Positions 27,266 through 36,607 of a stretch of DNA of 64,000 bases are shown one piece after another; positions within the stretch are counted from its first letter, which is position 1; the number at the start of each line of letters is the position of its first letter. Origin of the DNA: DYJB01 sp963777165 (lineage in GTDB: Bacteria > Chloroflexota > Anaerolineae > Anaerolineales > E44-bin32); the NCBI GenBank assembly GCA_963777165.1, contig CAVZPO010000023.1:248001-312000 (forward strand), written 5' to 3'. Under the pieces are notes generated by a model, which ran no database searches, was not told the origin of the DNA, and was given only the letters and a program-made list of their open reading frames with translations. A program made the translations under genes and the position numbers.

Positions 27266-29188
27266 ATGAGCGTCGTCTTCTTCTCCGCCCTGCTGGTCTT
27301 CGGCCAAATCCTGAGCGCCGGGAACTCGATCACGGCGTTCTCGCTGTTGCTTTACGCGCTGACGTTCAACCTGCGAGAGCGCGTCGCCCGGACATTCGCC
27401 CTGGTGCTGGCCTGCATGACGCTGGTGTATTTCGGCGACGTGCTCGCCGGGCTGGCCACCCATGACGTCGACCTGGAGTTGTGGCTCCGGCTGCAGTGGG
27501 TCGGCATCAGCTTCCTGCCGACGACCGCCCTGCATCTTTCGGACGCCATCCTGTCCTCGACCGGCCGTCCCTCGCGCGGCCGCCGTCAGTGGCTCATCCG
27601 GCTGAGCTACCTGGCGAGCGGCGGGGTGCTGATTCTGGCGGGCACAACGCCGCTGCTGGCCGGAAGCCTGCAGCGCACCGACCGGGCCGGGATGCTGGAG
27701 CCCGGACCGCTCTTCCCGCTGTTCCTGCTGTTCTTCGCCGGCGCGATGGCGATCACAGCGACCAACTACCTCCGTGCCTACCGGCGTTGTCTCACCGCCG
27801 ACAGCCGGCGGCGCATGGGCTACCTGGCGGCGGGGTCGCTGGCACCTATCCTGGGCGGCTTTCCCTTCCTGATGCTTGGCGGTCCCGCGCTGGCGTCGAT
27901 CCCGTTTGTCTTCTGGGGCGGGTTGGCGATCGTCAACATCGGCGTGGCGATCCTGCTCGTGCTGATGGCATACGCGATCGCGTATTTCGGCGTCAGCTTC
28001 CCCGACCGGGTGGTCAAGGCACGGCTGTTCCAGTGGATCATGCGCGGTCCCGTCGTCGCTTCGTCGGTGTTGGCGGTGACGGTCGTTGTCAACCGGACGA
28101 TGCAGCTCCTCGGGCTCGGGTACAGCGGCGTGGTTCCGTTTGCCATGGTCGCCAGCCTGCTCCTGCTCCAATTCGTGATCACCTTGATCCGCCCGCCGGT
28201 CGAACGCTGGCTGTTCTACGGCGAAGACCGGGAGGATGTGGCCCGGCTGCATTTGTTGGAGGAACGCCTGCTGACGACGGGAGATCTGCGGCAGTTCCTG
28301 GAATCCGTATTGAACGCCGCGTGCGATGTCACCGGTGTGCCAGGAGCGTTTGTCGCCGCGCTCGGCCCGACCGGGCTCGACCTCGAGGTCGCCGTCGGCC
28401 CTCAGCCCGCGCTGCAGCCAGGGGAAGACGTACCGTCGATGCTCCGTCCCGAGCAGCGGCGGGAGATCCCGCCCCTGGGCGCGGTCTTCACCTGGGAGGG
28501 CTGCTGGCTGATCCCGCTGCATGCCCGGGAATCGATGGAGATGATCGGGCTGCTCGGGTTGTGGGCGACCGACCCGGCGCAGGTCTTCCCCGAGGCGCAG
28601 GCGGAGGAGCTTTCCGTGCTCGCTGAACGGGCGTCGGTGTCTCTGACCGACCGCTTGCTGCAGCGGGAAGTCTTCACCACGATGGACCGCCTGGTGCCGC
28701 AGGTGGAAGCGATCCAGCGCATGCGGGTCGCGGCCCGGTATGCCGGCGTCCAGGCGCTGACCGCGCCGGAGGCCGAGCTGCCCCCGGAAGCTGACCTGGT
28801 CAACATGGTGCGCGAGGCGCTCGGGCACTACTGGGGCGGCCCGCGCCTGACCGCCAGCCCCTTGCTGGCCTTGCGCGTGGTGCGTAACGCGCTCGACGAG
28901 CATGAGGGCAACACAGTCAACGCCCTGCGCTCCATCTTGCGGCGCGGGATTGAACGGACACGCCCGGACGGTGAACGGCGCTTCACGGGCGAGTGGATGC
29001 TGTACAACATCCTGGAGATGAAGTTCCTCGAGGGCCGCAAGGTGCGGGATGTCGCCCTGCGGTTGGCGATGTCGGAGGCCGACCTATACCGCAAGCAGCG
29101 GCTGGCCATCGAAGCTGTCGCCCAGGCAATCGCCGAAATGGAGCGTGAGGCGGCTTCCCGGAAGCCGGGGCGTCCCGGCAGGCGATGA
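27266..29188 (+). CDS. 7TM-GAF signalling protein without a kinase domain
   Basis: Protein of 640 residues. The first 310 residues contain about eight to ten hydrophobic helices resembling the N-terminal 7TM module of sensor kinases. A GAF-like domain (about 325-460: LRQFLESVLNAACDVTGVPG, FVAALGPTGLDLEVAVG) follows. The C-terminal 180 residues end in a helix-turn-helix-like stretch (LEGRKVRDVALRLAMSEADL, YRKQRLAIEAVAQAI). No histidine kinase, GGDEF or phosphatase motif is present, so output may go through DNA or protein binding. The ATG lies 40 nt after the likely GNAT stop. Confidence 0.75.
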   Translation: MSVVFFSALLVFGQILSAGNSITAFSLLLYALTFNLRERVARTFALVLACMTLVYFGDVLAGLATHDVDLELWLRLQWVGISFLPTTALHLSDAILSSTGRPSRGRRQWLIRLSYLASGGVLILAGTTPLLAGSLQRTDRAGMLEPGPLFPLFLLFFAGAMAITATNYLRAYRRCLTADSRRRMGYLAAGSLAPILGGFPFLMLGGPALASIPFVFWGGLAIVNIGVAILLVLMAYAIAYFGVSFPDRVVKARLFQWIMRGPVVASSVLAVTVVVNRTMQLLGLGYSGVVPFAMVASLLLLQFVITLIRPPVERWLFYGEDREDVARLHLLEERLLTTGDLRQFLESVLNAACDVTGVPGAFVAALGPTGLDLEVAVGPQPALQPGEDVPSMLRPEQRREIPPLGAVFTWEGCWLIPLHARESMEMIGLLGLWATDPAQVFPEAQAEELSVLAERASVSLTDRLLQREVFTTMDRLVPQVEAIQRMRVAARYAGVQALTAPEAELPPEADLVNMVREALGHYWGGPRLTASPLLALRVVRNALDEHEGNTVNALRSILRRGIERTRPDGERRFTGEWMLYNILEMKFLEGRKVRDVALRLAMSEADLYRKQRLAIEAVAQAIAEMEREAASRKPGRPGRR

Positions 29189-29286
29189 ACCCGCACAGCA
29201 GGCGCTTGCGTCGGCTGTCGAATGGAGTATTCTGGTTCGTCGGCTAAGGGTACGAGAAGTCAACATGTGAAAAGAGGGTATGGGCC

Positions 29287-30309
29287 ATGGGGATGGGGAA
29301 TGAGCGGGGGGGATCATGGGAGGAGGGCCCGCCTCCCATGGATGAGGGTTGGTGGGCATCCGTTCTGGGGGAACAGGAAGCTCAGGCGCCGCCAACGCGA
29401 CCGCGCTCGGGCGAGCTCGGGATCGACCGCACCAACTGTCCGGGTTCGGCCGAGGACTGGTCATGGGCGCGGGAGCTCTACGAGTTGGACGACACGGTCG
29501 AGCTGCCGGCTATCGGCTACAACCGCGGCGGGCTGTTGGTCCAGGCCCGCGGGCTGCGCGGTTTCGTCCCGGTCTCGCACCTCGTGGATTTGCCGCCGGC
29601 CGGGGAGGGGGCAGACCGATCCGAACAGCTTGCGCGCCTGGTAGGGTCCACGTTGTGCCTCAAGGTGATCGAGTTCGATCCGGAGCGCGGCCGCCTGGTG
29701 CTGTCTCAGCGGGCGGCGCAAGCTGGCCCGGGCTGCCGGACGGCGCTCCTTGCGCAGTTGCAGCCCGGCAACCGAGTTTCCGGCGTTGTCACAAACATCA
29801 CGCGCTTTGGCGTCTTCGTCGAGCTGGGAGGCGTCGAAGGCCTGATCCACGTGTCGGAGCTCTCGTGGGGCAGGGTGCGGCATCCCTCGGATGCCGTATG
29901 CTGCGGCCAGTCGGTGGAGGTGAAGGTCCTCTCGGTGGATCGCGAACAGGGGCGGGTCGCTCTCAGCTTGAAGGATCTATTGCCCGATCCCTGGCTGACG
30001 GTCGAAGACCGATACCGGGTCGGCGAGGTTGTGGAAGGCGTGGTGACGAATGTCGTGCGCTTCGGCGCCTTCGTCGGACTGGAGCAGGGGCTGGAAGGCC
30101 TGATCCACGTTTCGGAGTTCGGGGAAGGGAGCTTTCAGCACGCCCGGAATATCCTCCAGGAAGGCGAGCAGGTGCGGGCGCGCGTCGTTCATATTGATGG
30201 CTCCGAACGCCGGTTAGGGCTGAGCCTGCGTTTGAACGCGCAGGACGAACCGGGCGCCCCCGAGGCACCCGACGCGGCCTCCGAGCGGGAGGCAGTGGCA
30301 TCGCAGTGA
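29287..30309 (+). CDS. S1-domain RNA-binding protein (ribosomal protein S1-like)
   Basis: Protein of 340 residues. A disordered acidic N-terminus is followed by one divergent S1 repeat (about 68-145: VELPAIGYNRGGLLVQARGL, RGFVPVSHLVDL) and two canonical repeats. These are at about 155-228 (GNRVSGVVTNITRFGVFVEL, GGVEGLIHVSELSWGR) and about 242-318 (GEVVEGVVTNVVRFGAFVGL, LEGLIHVSEFGEG). S1 proteins help mRNA load on the 30S subunit. With three repeats it is shorter than the six-repeat Gram-negative S1. A strong terminator follows, so it is probably monocistronic. Confidence 0.9.
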   Translation: MGMGNERGGSWEEGPPPMDEGWWASVLGEQEAQAPPTRPRSGELGIDRTNCPGSAEDWSWARELYELDDTVELPAIGYNRGGLLVQARGLRGFVPVSHLVDLPPAGEGADRSEQLARLVGSTLCLKVIEFDPERGRLVLSQRAAQAGPGCRTALLAQLQPGNRVSGVVTNITRFGVFVELGGVEGLIHVSELSWGRVRHPSDAVCCGQSVEVKVLSVDREQGRVALSLKDLLPDPWLTVEDRYRVGEVVEGVVTNVVRFGAFVGLEQGLEGLIHVSEFGEGSFQHARNILQEGEQVRARVVHIDGSERRLGLSLRLNAQDEPGAPEAPDAASEREAVASQ

Positions 30310-30331
30310 CCGGGGTCGCGAGACACCGCAT

Positions 30332-30366
30332 GCCGGGCGCGGCTGCCTCGCGCCCGGCCTTCTTTT
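30332..30366 (+). terminator. Intrinsic terminator after the S1-like gene
   Basis: A perfect 10-bp GC-rich stem (30332-30341 with 30349-30358) has a 7-nt loop, followed by CTTCTTTT. It is the clearest intrinsic terminator in the window. Confidence 0.9.
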
Positions 30367-30379
30367 GTGGGGTCGCTCG

Positions 30380-32574
30380 ATGATTGGACGCCCGGGGGAG
30401 GTCCCCCCTTCGAAGCCTAAGCGCACCCCCTTGGCCGTTGATGACGGGCGCGATCTGCTGGAGCGCCTGCGCGATCCGGCGGCAGACTTGGGCGCGCTAG
30501 GCTTGGGAGCGGCAGGGTTGCTGGCGCTCCTTGCCCTCCTGGGCGCGACGCGTGGCTCGCTGGCCGTCGACCTGGCAACGGAGCTCAAGCGTTGGCTCGG
30601 ATGGGCCGCCTGGCTGGTCCCGGTTGCGCTCGTCCTGGGCGCCATCTACCTCACCCGCCACAGGATGGGCGTGGGCACGCCAGTCGCCTGGCGCAAGATC
30701 ATCGCCGCCGAGGTGGCGCTGGCGGGCGTGCTCGGCCTGTTGGCGTTGATCAGCGGGACTAACCTGCCGGCGGCCGAAGCCGGGGGCTGGGGCGGAGTGG
30801 TTGGCTGGGGGATCGCCAAACTCCTGACCGACGCGTTCGGGGCGATCGCCTCGGCGGTCGTGCTTTTCGTGATCACGGCCCTTGCCGGCCTGCCGCTGGC
30901 GCGCGCAATGCAGGCCTCGCTTCTTGCGTCTCGGCCGAGCGGCGACTTCCCCGCGGCCGGCGTACCGGCGTTCGAGGCGCCGGTCGCTGGCGAGGCCGTA
31001 GCGGAGGCGGGTGCGAAGCCGGCCCGGCTGCCGCGGGAGTTCCGCAAGACTTTCACCGTCTCGGACACACTCACCGAGAAGCCCGTTCGGCCGGCGTCCC
31101 GCGATGAGCGCCTGCCGCCGATGGATTTGCTGGAGAGTGGCGACACGGCGCGGGTGACCTCGAGAGAGATCAATCTGACAGCCGGGTTGATCGAGAAGAC
31201 GCTGGCCGATTTCGGGTTGCCGGCCAAGGTGGTCGATTTCCGCTCCGGCCCGGCGGTAACGCAGTTCGCCGTCGAGCCGGGTTTCATCGAACACCCGGGA
31301 GATGAAGAGGGGCGCGCAAGCAGAAGGTCCGCGTGTCGCAGATCTCCGCCCTGGCGAGCGACCTGGCCCTGGCGCTCTCCTCGCCGACGATTCGGATCGA
31401 AGCTCCCGTCCCGGGGCAAGCCTACGTCGGGATTGAGGTGCCGAACCGTCGATCGGCCATGGTGCGCCTGCGACCGATCCTCGAGTCGGACGCCTTCCAG
31501 TCGATCGCCTCGCCGCTGGCGATCGGGCTGGGACGCGACGTCGCCGGCGCGGCCGTCGCCGCCGACCTGGCGGGCATGCCTCACATGTTGATCGCCGGGA
31601 CGACCGGCTCGGGCAAGTCGGTGTGCATCACGGCCATCACGGCCTGCCTGGTGATGAACAACACGCCGGAAGATCTGCGCCTGGTGATGATCGACCCCAA
31701 GATGGTCGAGCTGGTACGTTTCAACGGACTGCCGCACCTGTACGGCAAAGTGGAAACCGATTTGGAGCGAATCGTCGGTGTACTGCGCTGGTGCACGGCC
31801 GAGATGGACCGGCGTTACAAGCTCCTGGAGGAGGCCCGGGCGCGCGACCTGGAACTCGTACAACAAGAAAGCCGGGCGGCGGCCGGGGGCGGAGAAGCTG
31901 CCGCGGATTGTCGTACTCCTCGACGAACTGGCCGACCTGATGATGATGGCACCCGATCAGACCGAGCGCACGCTTGTGCGTCTGGCGCAGATGGCGCGCG
32001 CCACCGGGATCCACCTGGTGGTCGCGACCCAGCGCCCGAGCACGGACATCGTCACCGGCCTGATCAAGGCCAACTTCCCGGCGCGCATTTCGTTCGCCGT
32101 TGCCTCCGGCGTCGATTCGCGGGTCATCCTCGACACGCAGGGAGCGGAGACGCTGCTCGGCCGCGGCGACATGCTCTTCCTCTCGGCCGATTCCGCCGCG
32201 CCCCAGCGGCTGCAGGGCGCCTTCGTCAGCGACACGGAGATCCAGCGCCTGGTCGATCATTGGAAGGGCGAGGCTGCGGCTCAGTCGGAGGGTGCTCCGG
32301 AGCGGCCGGCGGAAGTCCGTCCGCCATGGGAAGAGATTCTTCGCGCCCGGCGACGTCCGATGAATCGGACGACGTTCTGCAGCGGGCGATCGAGCTGGTC
32401 AAGCAGACCGGGAACGCCAGTGCCTCGATGCTCCAGCGCCGGCTTCGCATCGGCTACCCGCGTGCGGCGCGCCTGATGGACGAGCTGGAGGAGCTGGGAA
32501 TTGTAGGGCGGTCACAGAGCGGAGGGCGCACGCGCGAGGTCCTGCAAGGCGAGGAGGACTCGGAGGACGAGTGA
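30380..32574 (+). CDS. ftsK: FtsK/SpoIIIE DNA translocase, frame broken three times
   Basis: Membrane-anchored DNA pump for chromosome segregation at the septum, about 730 residues. Four N-terminal membrane helices (about 30-180) precede the motor: TVSDTLTEKPVR, AVTQFAVEPGFIEH, KVRVSQISALASDLALALS, Walker A IAGTTGSGKSV, Walker B IVVLLDELADLMM, HLVVATQRPSTDIVTGLIKA. The winged-helix gamma domain (LQRAIELVKQTGNASASMLQ) closes it. Frame changes are needed near 31309-31312 (one G short in GGGG), 31851-31856 (one base extra) and 32349-32350 (one G short). Each yields perfect family sequence when repaired, so errors are likely. ATG 30380 is preferred, since the GTG at 30365 lies in the terminator. 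Confidence 0.88.
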
Positions 32575-32645
32575 GAAGGCGGCTTTCTTGACGCTCGTTT
32601 GCATGCGGGTTACGATAGCCGCAGGTCGAGGTGGAAGGTGGTGGG

Positions 32646-33269
32646 ATGCAGACAGAAGAGACGGTGCGCACGCCCCCTCTGACCCTTTCGGATGCGCTCC
32701 GCATCCGGTTCAAGGGACTGCTGGACGGCGTCGCCGGATTCCTCAACCGCCTGGGCTTGATGCCGAACACGGTGACGCTCGCCGCGCTGCTTGGCAATCT
32801 GGTGGCCGGCGTGATGCTTGGCTACGGGTGGTTCCTGGGCGGCGGGCTCCTCGTTCTGGTCATGGGCGCGCTGGACTCGATCGATGGGTCGATGGCGCGT
32901 CTGCGGGGCGAGCGATCGGATTTTGGCGCCTTCGCCGACTCGGTTTCGGACCGCTATTCGGAACTGGCCATCTTTGGCGGGTTGTTGGCGTACTACTTGA
33001 ACCGCGGCGACGACCTGATGGTGATGGCCACCTTCCTGGCGACCGCCGGCTCTGTGCTCGTCCCCTACGTCCGGGCGCGGGCCGAGTTGGTCGGCTTTCA
33101 TGCCAAGGGTGGTTTGATGGGCCGCTTTGAGCGCTACCTGGTGCTGGCGCCGACCTTGATGCTCGGTGCGCCCTGGCTGGGTATCGGGTTGATCGCACTT
33201 CTGGCGAACCTCACCGCCGTCCAGCGCATCTACTCCGTCCGCCGACAGGCGCGAGGGCAGAATGTTTGA
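32646..33269 (+). CDS. CDP-alcohol phosphatidyltransferase
   Basis: Integral membrane enzyme of 207 residues that moves a phosphatidyl group from CDP-diacylglycerol to an alcohol in phospholipid synthesis. The complete catalytic signature D-x2-D-G-x2-A-R-x8-G-x3-D-x3-D is visible in DSIDGSMARLRGERSDFGAF followed by ADSVSD. About six hydrophobic helices. The alcohol (inositol phosphate, glycerol phosphate or other) is not determined by sequence alone. ATG 32646 follows a G-rich site. Its stop overlaps the lgt start by 8 nt. Confidence 0.92.
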   Translation: MQTEETVRTPPLTLSDALRIRFKGLLDGVAGFLNRLGLMPNTVTLAALLGNLVAGVMLGYGWFLGGGLLVLVMGALDSIDGSMARLRGERSDFGAFADSVSDRYSELAIFGGLLAYYLNRGDDLMVMATFLATAGSVLVPYVRARAELVGFHAKGGLMGRFERYLVLAPTLMLGAPWLGIGLIALLANLTAVQRIYSVRRQARGQNV

Positions 33270-34086
33270 CGCGTACGGCATCCATCTTGGCCCGCTGTAC
33301 TTCCGCTACTACGGGATGATCATCATGTCCGGCGCCGTGGTCGGCGCCTTCATCGCTCGACGCATACTGTCCAAGCACGAGAAGGACCCCGATCTGGTGT
33401 GGGATGCCTTGATCTGGGTGCTGATCTTCGGCGTCATCGGCGCCCGCCTGTATCACATCTTCACGCCTTCGCAGAGCTTGCTCGACGCCGGCATCGACAC
33501 GCACTACTACCTGACGCACCCGCTCGATATCCTGCTCACCTGGAACGGCGGCCTGGGGATGCCGGGCGCGCTGATCGGCGGCGTGTTCGGCATGTATGTC
33601 TTCGCCCGGCGACGCAAGCTGGTGTTCTCGCACCTGCTGGACGCCGCCGCGCCTGCAGTCGCCATCGGTCAGGCAATCGGCCGCTGGGGGAACTTCGTCA
33701 ACCAGGAGCTGTACGGCCCTCCGACGGACCTGCCCTGGGGCATCCCGATCAAACCGGCGAATCGACTGGCTGGCTACGAGAGCTTCGAACGCTTCCACCC
33801 GCTCTTCTTGTATGAATCCCTGTGGAACCTGCTCAATGCAGTCGTGCTGTACTTCCTCTGGAAACGGTACGGCGATCGCCTGAAGCCGGGCGACCTGTTC
33901 CTCGTGTACCTGATCGGCTACCCGGTGGGCCGTTTCCTGCTTGAATTCCTACGTCTGGACTACGTGCCGATGGCAAGCATCAACCTCAATCAAGCGATCA
34001 TGCTGGTCACGGCCTTGGTGAGCGGCGGCGTCCTGATTTGGCGACACCGCAGGTCTGCTTCTCCTCCGACGGAGTCGAGCGCGTGA
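33262..34086 (+). CDS. lgt: Prolipoprotein diacylglyceryl transferase
   Basis: Membrane enzyme of 274 residues that adds diacylglycerol from phosphatidylglycerol to the lipobox cysteine of lipoproteins. The signature AIGQAIGRWGNFVNQELYG with the essential Arg, Asn and Glu is present, as are YGMIIMSGAVVG, ARLYHIF, LTWNGGLGMPGALIGG, HPLFLYESLWN and LFLVYLIGYPVGRFLLEFLR. About seven membrane helices. It serves the lipoproteins encoded here (CAP-like, Sco). A strong terminator follows. Confidence 0.96.
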   Translation: MFDAYGIHLGPLYFRYYGMIIMSGAVVGAFIARRILSKHEKDPDLVWDALIWVLIFGVIGARLYHIFTPSQSLLDAGIDTHYYLTHPLDILLTWNGGLGMPGALIGGVFGMYVFARRRKLVFSHLLDAAAPAVAIGQAIGRWGNFVNQELYGPPTDLPWGIPIKPANRLAGYESFERFHPLFLYESLWNLLNAVVLYFLWKRYGDRLKPGDLFLVYLIGYPVGRFLLEFLRLDYVPMASINLNQAIMLVTALVSGGVLIWRHRRSASPPTESSA

Positions 34087-34110
34087 GGTTTGACCGTGCA
34101 AGGATGACCA

Positions 34111-34137
34111 GGCCCGGCCGGAAGCGGCCGGGCCTTT
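34111..34137 (+). terminator. Intrinsic terminator after lgt
   Basis: A perfect 10-bp stem GGCCCGGCCG / CGGCCGGGCC (34111-34120 and 34125-34134) has loop GAAG and is followed by TTTCC. Confidence 0.85.
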
Positions 34138-34175
34138 CCATTCCCACGCCCGGGATAGCTGGGAGAGGGGTCCGA

Positions 34176-34204
34176 TTGTTGTCGACCAACCCGACTGCTA
34201 TAAT
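34176..34204 (+). promoter_or_regulatory. Promoter of the ABC transporter operon
   Basis: TTGTTG (34176-34181) and perfect TATAAT (34199-34204) are separated by 17 bp. The ATG at 34217 is only 12 nt after the -10, so the transcript would have a leader of about 5 nt and no ribosome-binding site. Confidence 0.75.
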
Positions 34205-34216
34205 CTGGAAACGGCC

Positions 34217-35158
34217 ATGGAATACGTCATCGAAACCCTCGGGCTGACGAAGCGATTCGGCGACTTCACCGCCGTCTCCGACGTCACGTTGCGAGTGCGA
34301 CCCGGCGAGGTCCTGGTGCTCCTGGGGCCCAACGGGGCGGGCAAGACCACAACGACACGCATGTTGGCCTCGATCCTGCCTCCAACCGAAGGTCAAGCGC
34401 GCATCGCCGGCTTCGACGTCACCACGCATGCGGCGGAAGTCCGGCGAAACATCGGCCTGCTGACCGAGCACCACGGCCTGTACACTCGCATGCGGGCTGG
34501 CGAGTATCTGGCCTTCTTCGGCGGCATCTACGGCCTGTCGGTCCCCGACTCGCGGCGCCGCGCCCGGGACCTGCTCGAACAGGTTGGGATGCCCGGCGTG
34601 GTCGACCAGCGGCTGGGCGAGTTCTCCAAAGGGATGCGCCAGAAGCTGGCACTCGTCCGGGCGCTGCTGCACGACCCGCCGGTTCTGCTGCTGGATGAGC
34701 CGACCTCGGCGATGGACCCAGCCAGCGCTCGTCTGGTACGCGACAGCATTCTGAAACTCCGCTCGTCGCGCCGCGCGCTGGTCGTCACGACCCACAACCT
34801 GGCGGAGGCCGAACAGCTCGCTGACCGGATCGCGATCATTCGTCAGGGCGCAATCGCCGCGCAGGGGACGGTTCAGGAGCTCAAGCTGGCCTACGTAGGA
34901 ACGCCGATCATGGAGCTCCGGGCTGCGCGTCCGCTGGACGGTGCGGTCCGGTTGCTCCCCGGTGATCTGAAGTTGGTGGCCAGCGGAGACGACTGGCTGC
35001 GCTATCAGGCACCCGTCCCGGCCGAGGCCAACCCGCGCGTCCTGGCGGCGGCAGCATCTGCCGGCGTGCCGGTGATGATGCTTTCCGAAGTGGGCCGAAG
35101 CCTGGAGGACGTGTATTTGCGCGTCGTCGGCGCGCCGGCTCCACGAGGCGAGGAGTAG
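34217..35158 (+). CDS. ABC transporter ATP-binding protein (ABC-2 exporter type)
   Basis: ATPase subunit of 313 residues for the permease encoded just downstream. Motifs in order: Walker A LGPNGAGKTTTTR, Q-loop region replaced by LLTEHHGLYTRM, signature FSKGMRQKLALVRALL, Walker B PVLLLDEPTSAMDP, H-loop VVTTHNLAEAEQLAD. The C-terminal 90 residues form an extra domain as in NatA/DrrA-type exporters. The signature reads FSKGM rather than LSGGQ, common in this subfamily. The substrate is unknown. Confidence 0.93.
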   Translation: MEYVIETLGLTKRFGDFTAVSDVTLRVRPGEVLVLLGPNGAGKTTTTRMLASILPPTEGQARIAGFDVTTHAAEVRRNIGLLTEHHGLYTRMRAGEYLAFFGGIYGLSVPDSRRRARDLLEQVGMPGVVDQRLGEFSKGMRQKLALVRALLHDPPVLLLDEPTSAMDPASARLVRDSILKLRSSRRALVVTTHNLAEAEQLADRIAIIRQGAIAAQGTVQELKLAYVGTPIMELRAARPLDGAVRLLPGDLKLVASGDDWLRYQAPVPAEANPRVLAAAASAGVPVMMLSEVGRSLEDVYLRVVGAPAPRGEE

Positions 35159-35159
35159 C

Positions 35160-36602
35160 GTGCAGGCAACGCTGGGCCCTCCGCGCCGGTTGCTCCCAGG
35201 CGCCTGGATCATCGCCCGCCGCGAGATCCGTGACCAGCTGCGCGACTGGCGCATCCTGGCCCCCATCGTCGCCCTGACCTTGTTCTTCCCGGCGTTGATG
35301 AACTTCACCGCGCGCCAGGCAGTGGACTTCGTCGCACGGTATGACGCCCCCATCATCGGCGAACGGCTGATCCCCTTCTTGCTGATGGTCGTCGGGTTCT
35401 TCCCGATCTCGATCTCGCTGGTGATCGCGCTGGAGAGCTTCGCCGGCGAACGCGAGCGCTTGTCGCTGGAACCTCTGCTCGCCACACCACTCTCGGACGC
35501 CCAGCTCTACCTGGGCAAGGTTGCCGCCTCCCTGGTTCCGCCCCTCGGGGCCGCCTATCTGGGGATCGGCGTCTACCTGTTTGGGTTGTGGCGCGGGATC
35601 GGCTGGACAGCGCCGGCGCCGCTGCTGATCCAGATCCTGATGCTCACCACGGCGCAGGCGGTCGTCATGGTTTGCGGGGCGGTCGTGATCTCGTCGCAGA
35701 CCACCTCGGTGCGCGCCGCCAACCTGCTCGCGTCGTTCATCATCGTTCCGGTCTCTCAGCTGATCATCGGCGAGAGCATGATCATGTTCTGGGGGCAGTA
35801 CACAGTGCTGTGGTTTATCGTCGCCGCGCTGCTGCTGGTGGCCGTGGTCCTGACGCGCATGGGGCTCCACCTGTTCAACCGGGAGGAGCTGCTGGCGCGT
35901 GAGATCGACGTGCTCGATCTGCGTTGGGTCGGGCGCACGCTTTGGACCGCGTTCCGCGGCGGTGCGCATTCGGTGTGGGAATGGTATGGCGGCGTCGTGC
36001 GGCGCTCTTTGCCGCCGCTCATGCCGGCGATGCTCCTGATGGCGGTGGCGCTCACCACGGCGTTTGTCGTCGGGGTTCGCCTTGCGCCGCTCTATGTCCT
36101 GCCCTTCCAATCATCGACCTTCGAGGCGCTCCCGGACAACATCGGAGAGCAGCTGCAGAAGTTCGGCATGATGAGCGCCCAGGGGTGGTGGTGGATCCTG
36201 CGCAACAACCTGACGGCTCTGGCGATCGCCGCGCTGCTGGGAATGTTCACCTTCGGGGTAGCTTCAGTCATCCTGCTGATGGTCCCGATTGGAATCGTCG
36301 GCTACCTCGCCGGGAACCTGGCCCTCGCCGGACAAAACGCCGGCCTGTACCTGGCGGCCCTGGTCCTGCCGCACGCAACGTTGGAGGTCCCGGCTGCGAT
36401 CCTGGCAGGCGCCGCCGTTCTGCGCCTCGGATTGGCGGCTGTCAGTCTGCCGCAGGGGACCTCGCTGGGCGAGAGCTGGCTCAAGGCTCTGGCTGAGTGG
36501 GCCAGGATTGGGCTTGGCCTGGTCCTGCCGCTGTTGATTGGCGCAGCGATGCTCGAGGTGTTCGTGACCCCGCGCGTCGCCGCCTGGCTGCTCGGAGGCT
36601 GA
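35160..36602 (+). CDS. ABC-2 permease fused to a SpoIIM-like membrane domain
   Basis: Protein of 480 residues, GTG start directly after the ATPase stop. Residues 10-240 are an ABC-2 type permease with six helices (AWIIARREIRDQLRDWRILA, FAGERERLSLEPLLATPLSD). Residues about 280-478 match the SpoIIM/DUF95 family: RNNLTALAIAALLGMFTFG and the hallmark LPHATLEVPAAILAGAAVLR. SpoIIM helps septal membrane remodelling in spore formers, but DUF95 proteins are widespread in non-sporulating bacteria beside ABC-2 systems. Here the two are one polypeptide. It may export or reorganise an envelope component. Confidence 0.85.
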   Translation: MQATLGPPRRLLPGAWIIARREIRDQLRDWRILAPIVALTLFFPALMNFTARQAVDFVARYDAPIIGERLIPFLLMVVGFFPISISLVIALESFAGERERLSLEPLLATPLSDAQLYLGKVAASLVPPLGAAYLGIGVYLFGLWRGIGWTAPAPLLIQILMLTTAQAVVMVCGAVVISSQTTSVRAANLLASFIIVPVSQLIIGESMIMFWGQYTVLWFIVAALLLVAVVLTRMGLHLFNREELLAREIDVLDLRWVGRTLWTAFRGGAHSVWEWYGGVVRRSLPPLMPAMLLMAVALTTAFVVGVRLAPLYVLPFQSSTFEALPDNIGEQLQKFGMMSAQGWWWILRNNLTALAIAALLGMFTFGVASVILLMVPIGIVGYLAGNLALAGQNAGLYLAALVLPHATLEVPAAILAGAAVLRLGLAAVSLPQGTSLGESWLKALAEWARIGLGLVLPLLIGAAMLEVFVTPRVAAWLLGG

Positions 36603-36607
36603 TTCGG

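Noticed and set aside
26789..28903. A 704-codon minus-strand open frame opposite the GNAT and 7TM-GAF genes
   Set aside because: Rich in Gln, Arg, His and Gly without any domain; it is the mirror of the membrane protein's codon bias.
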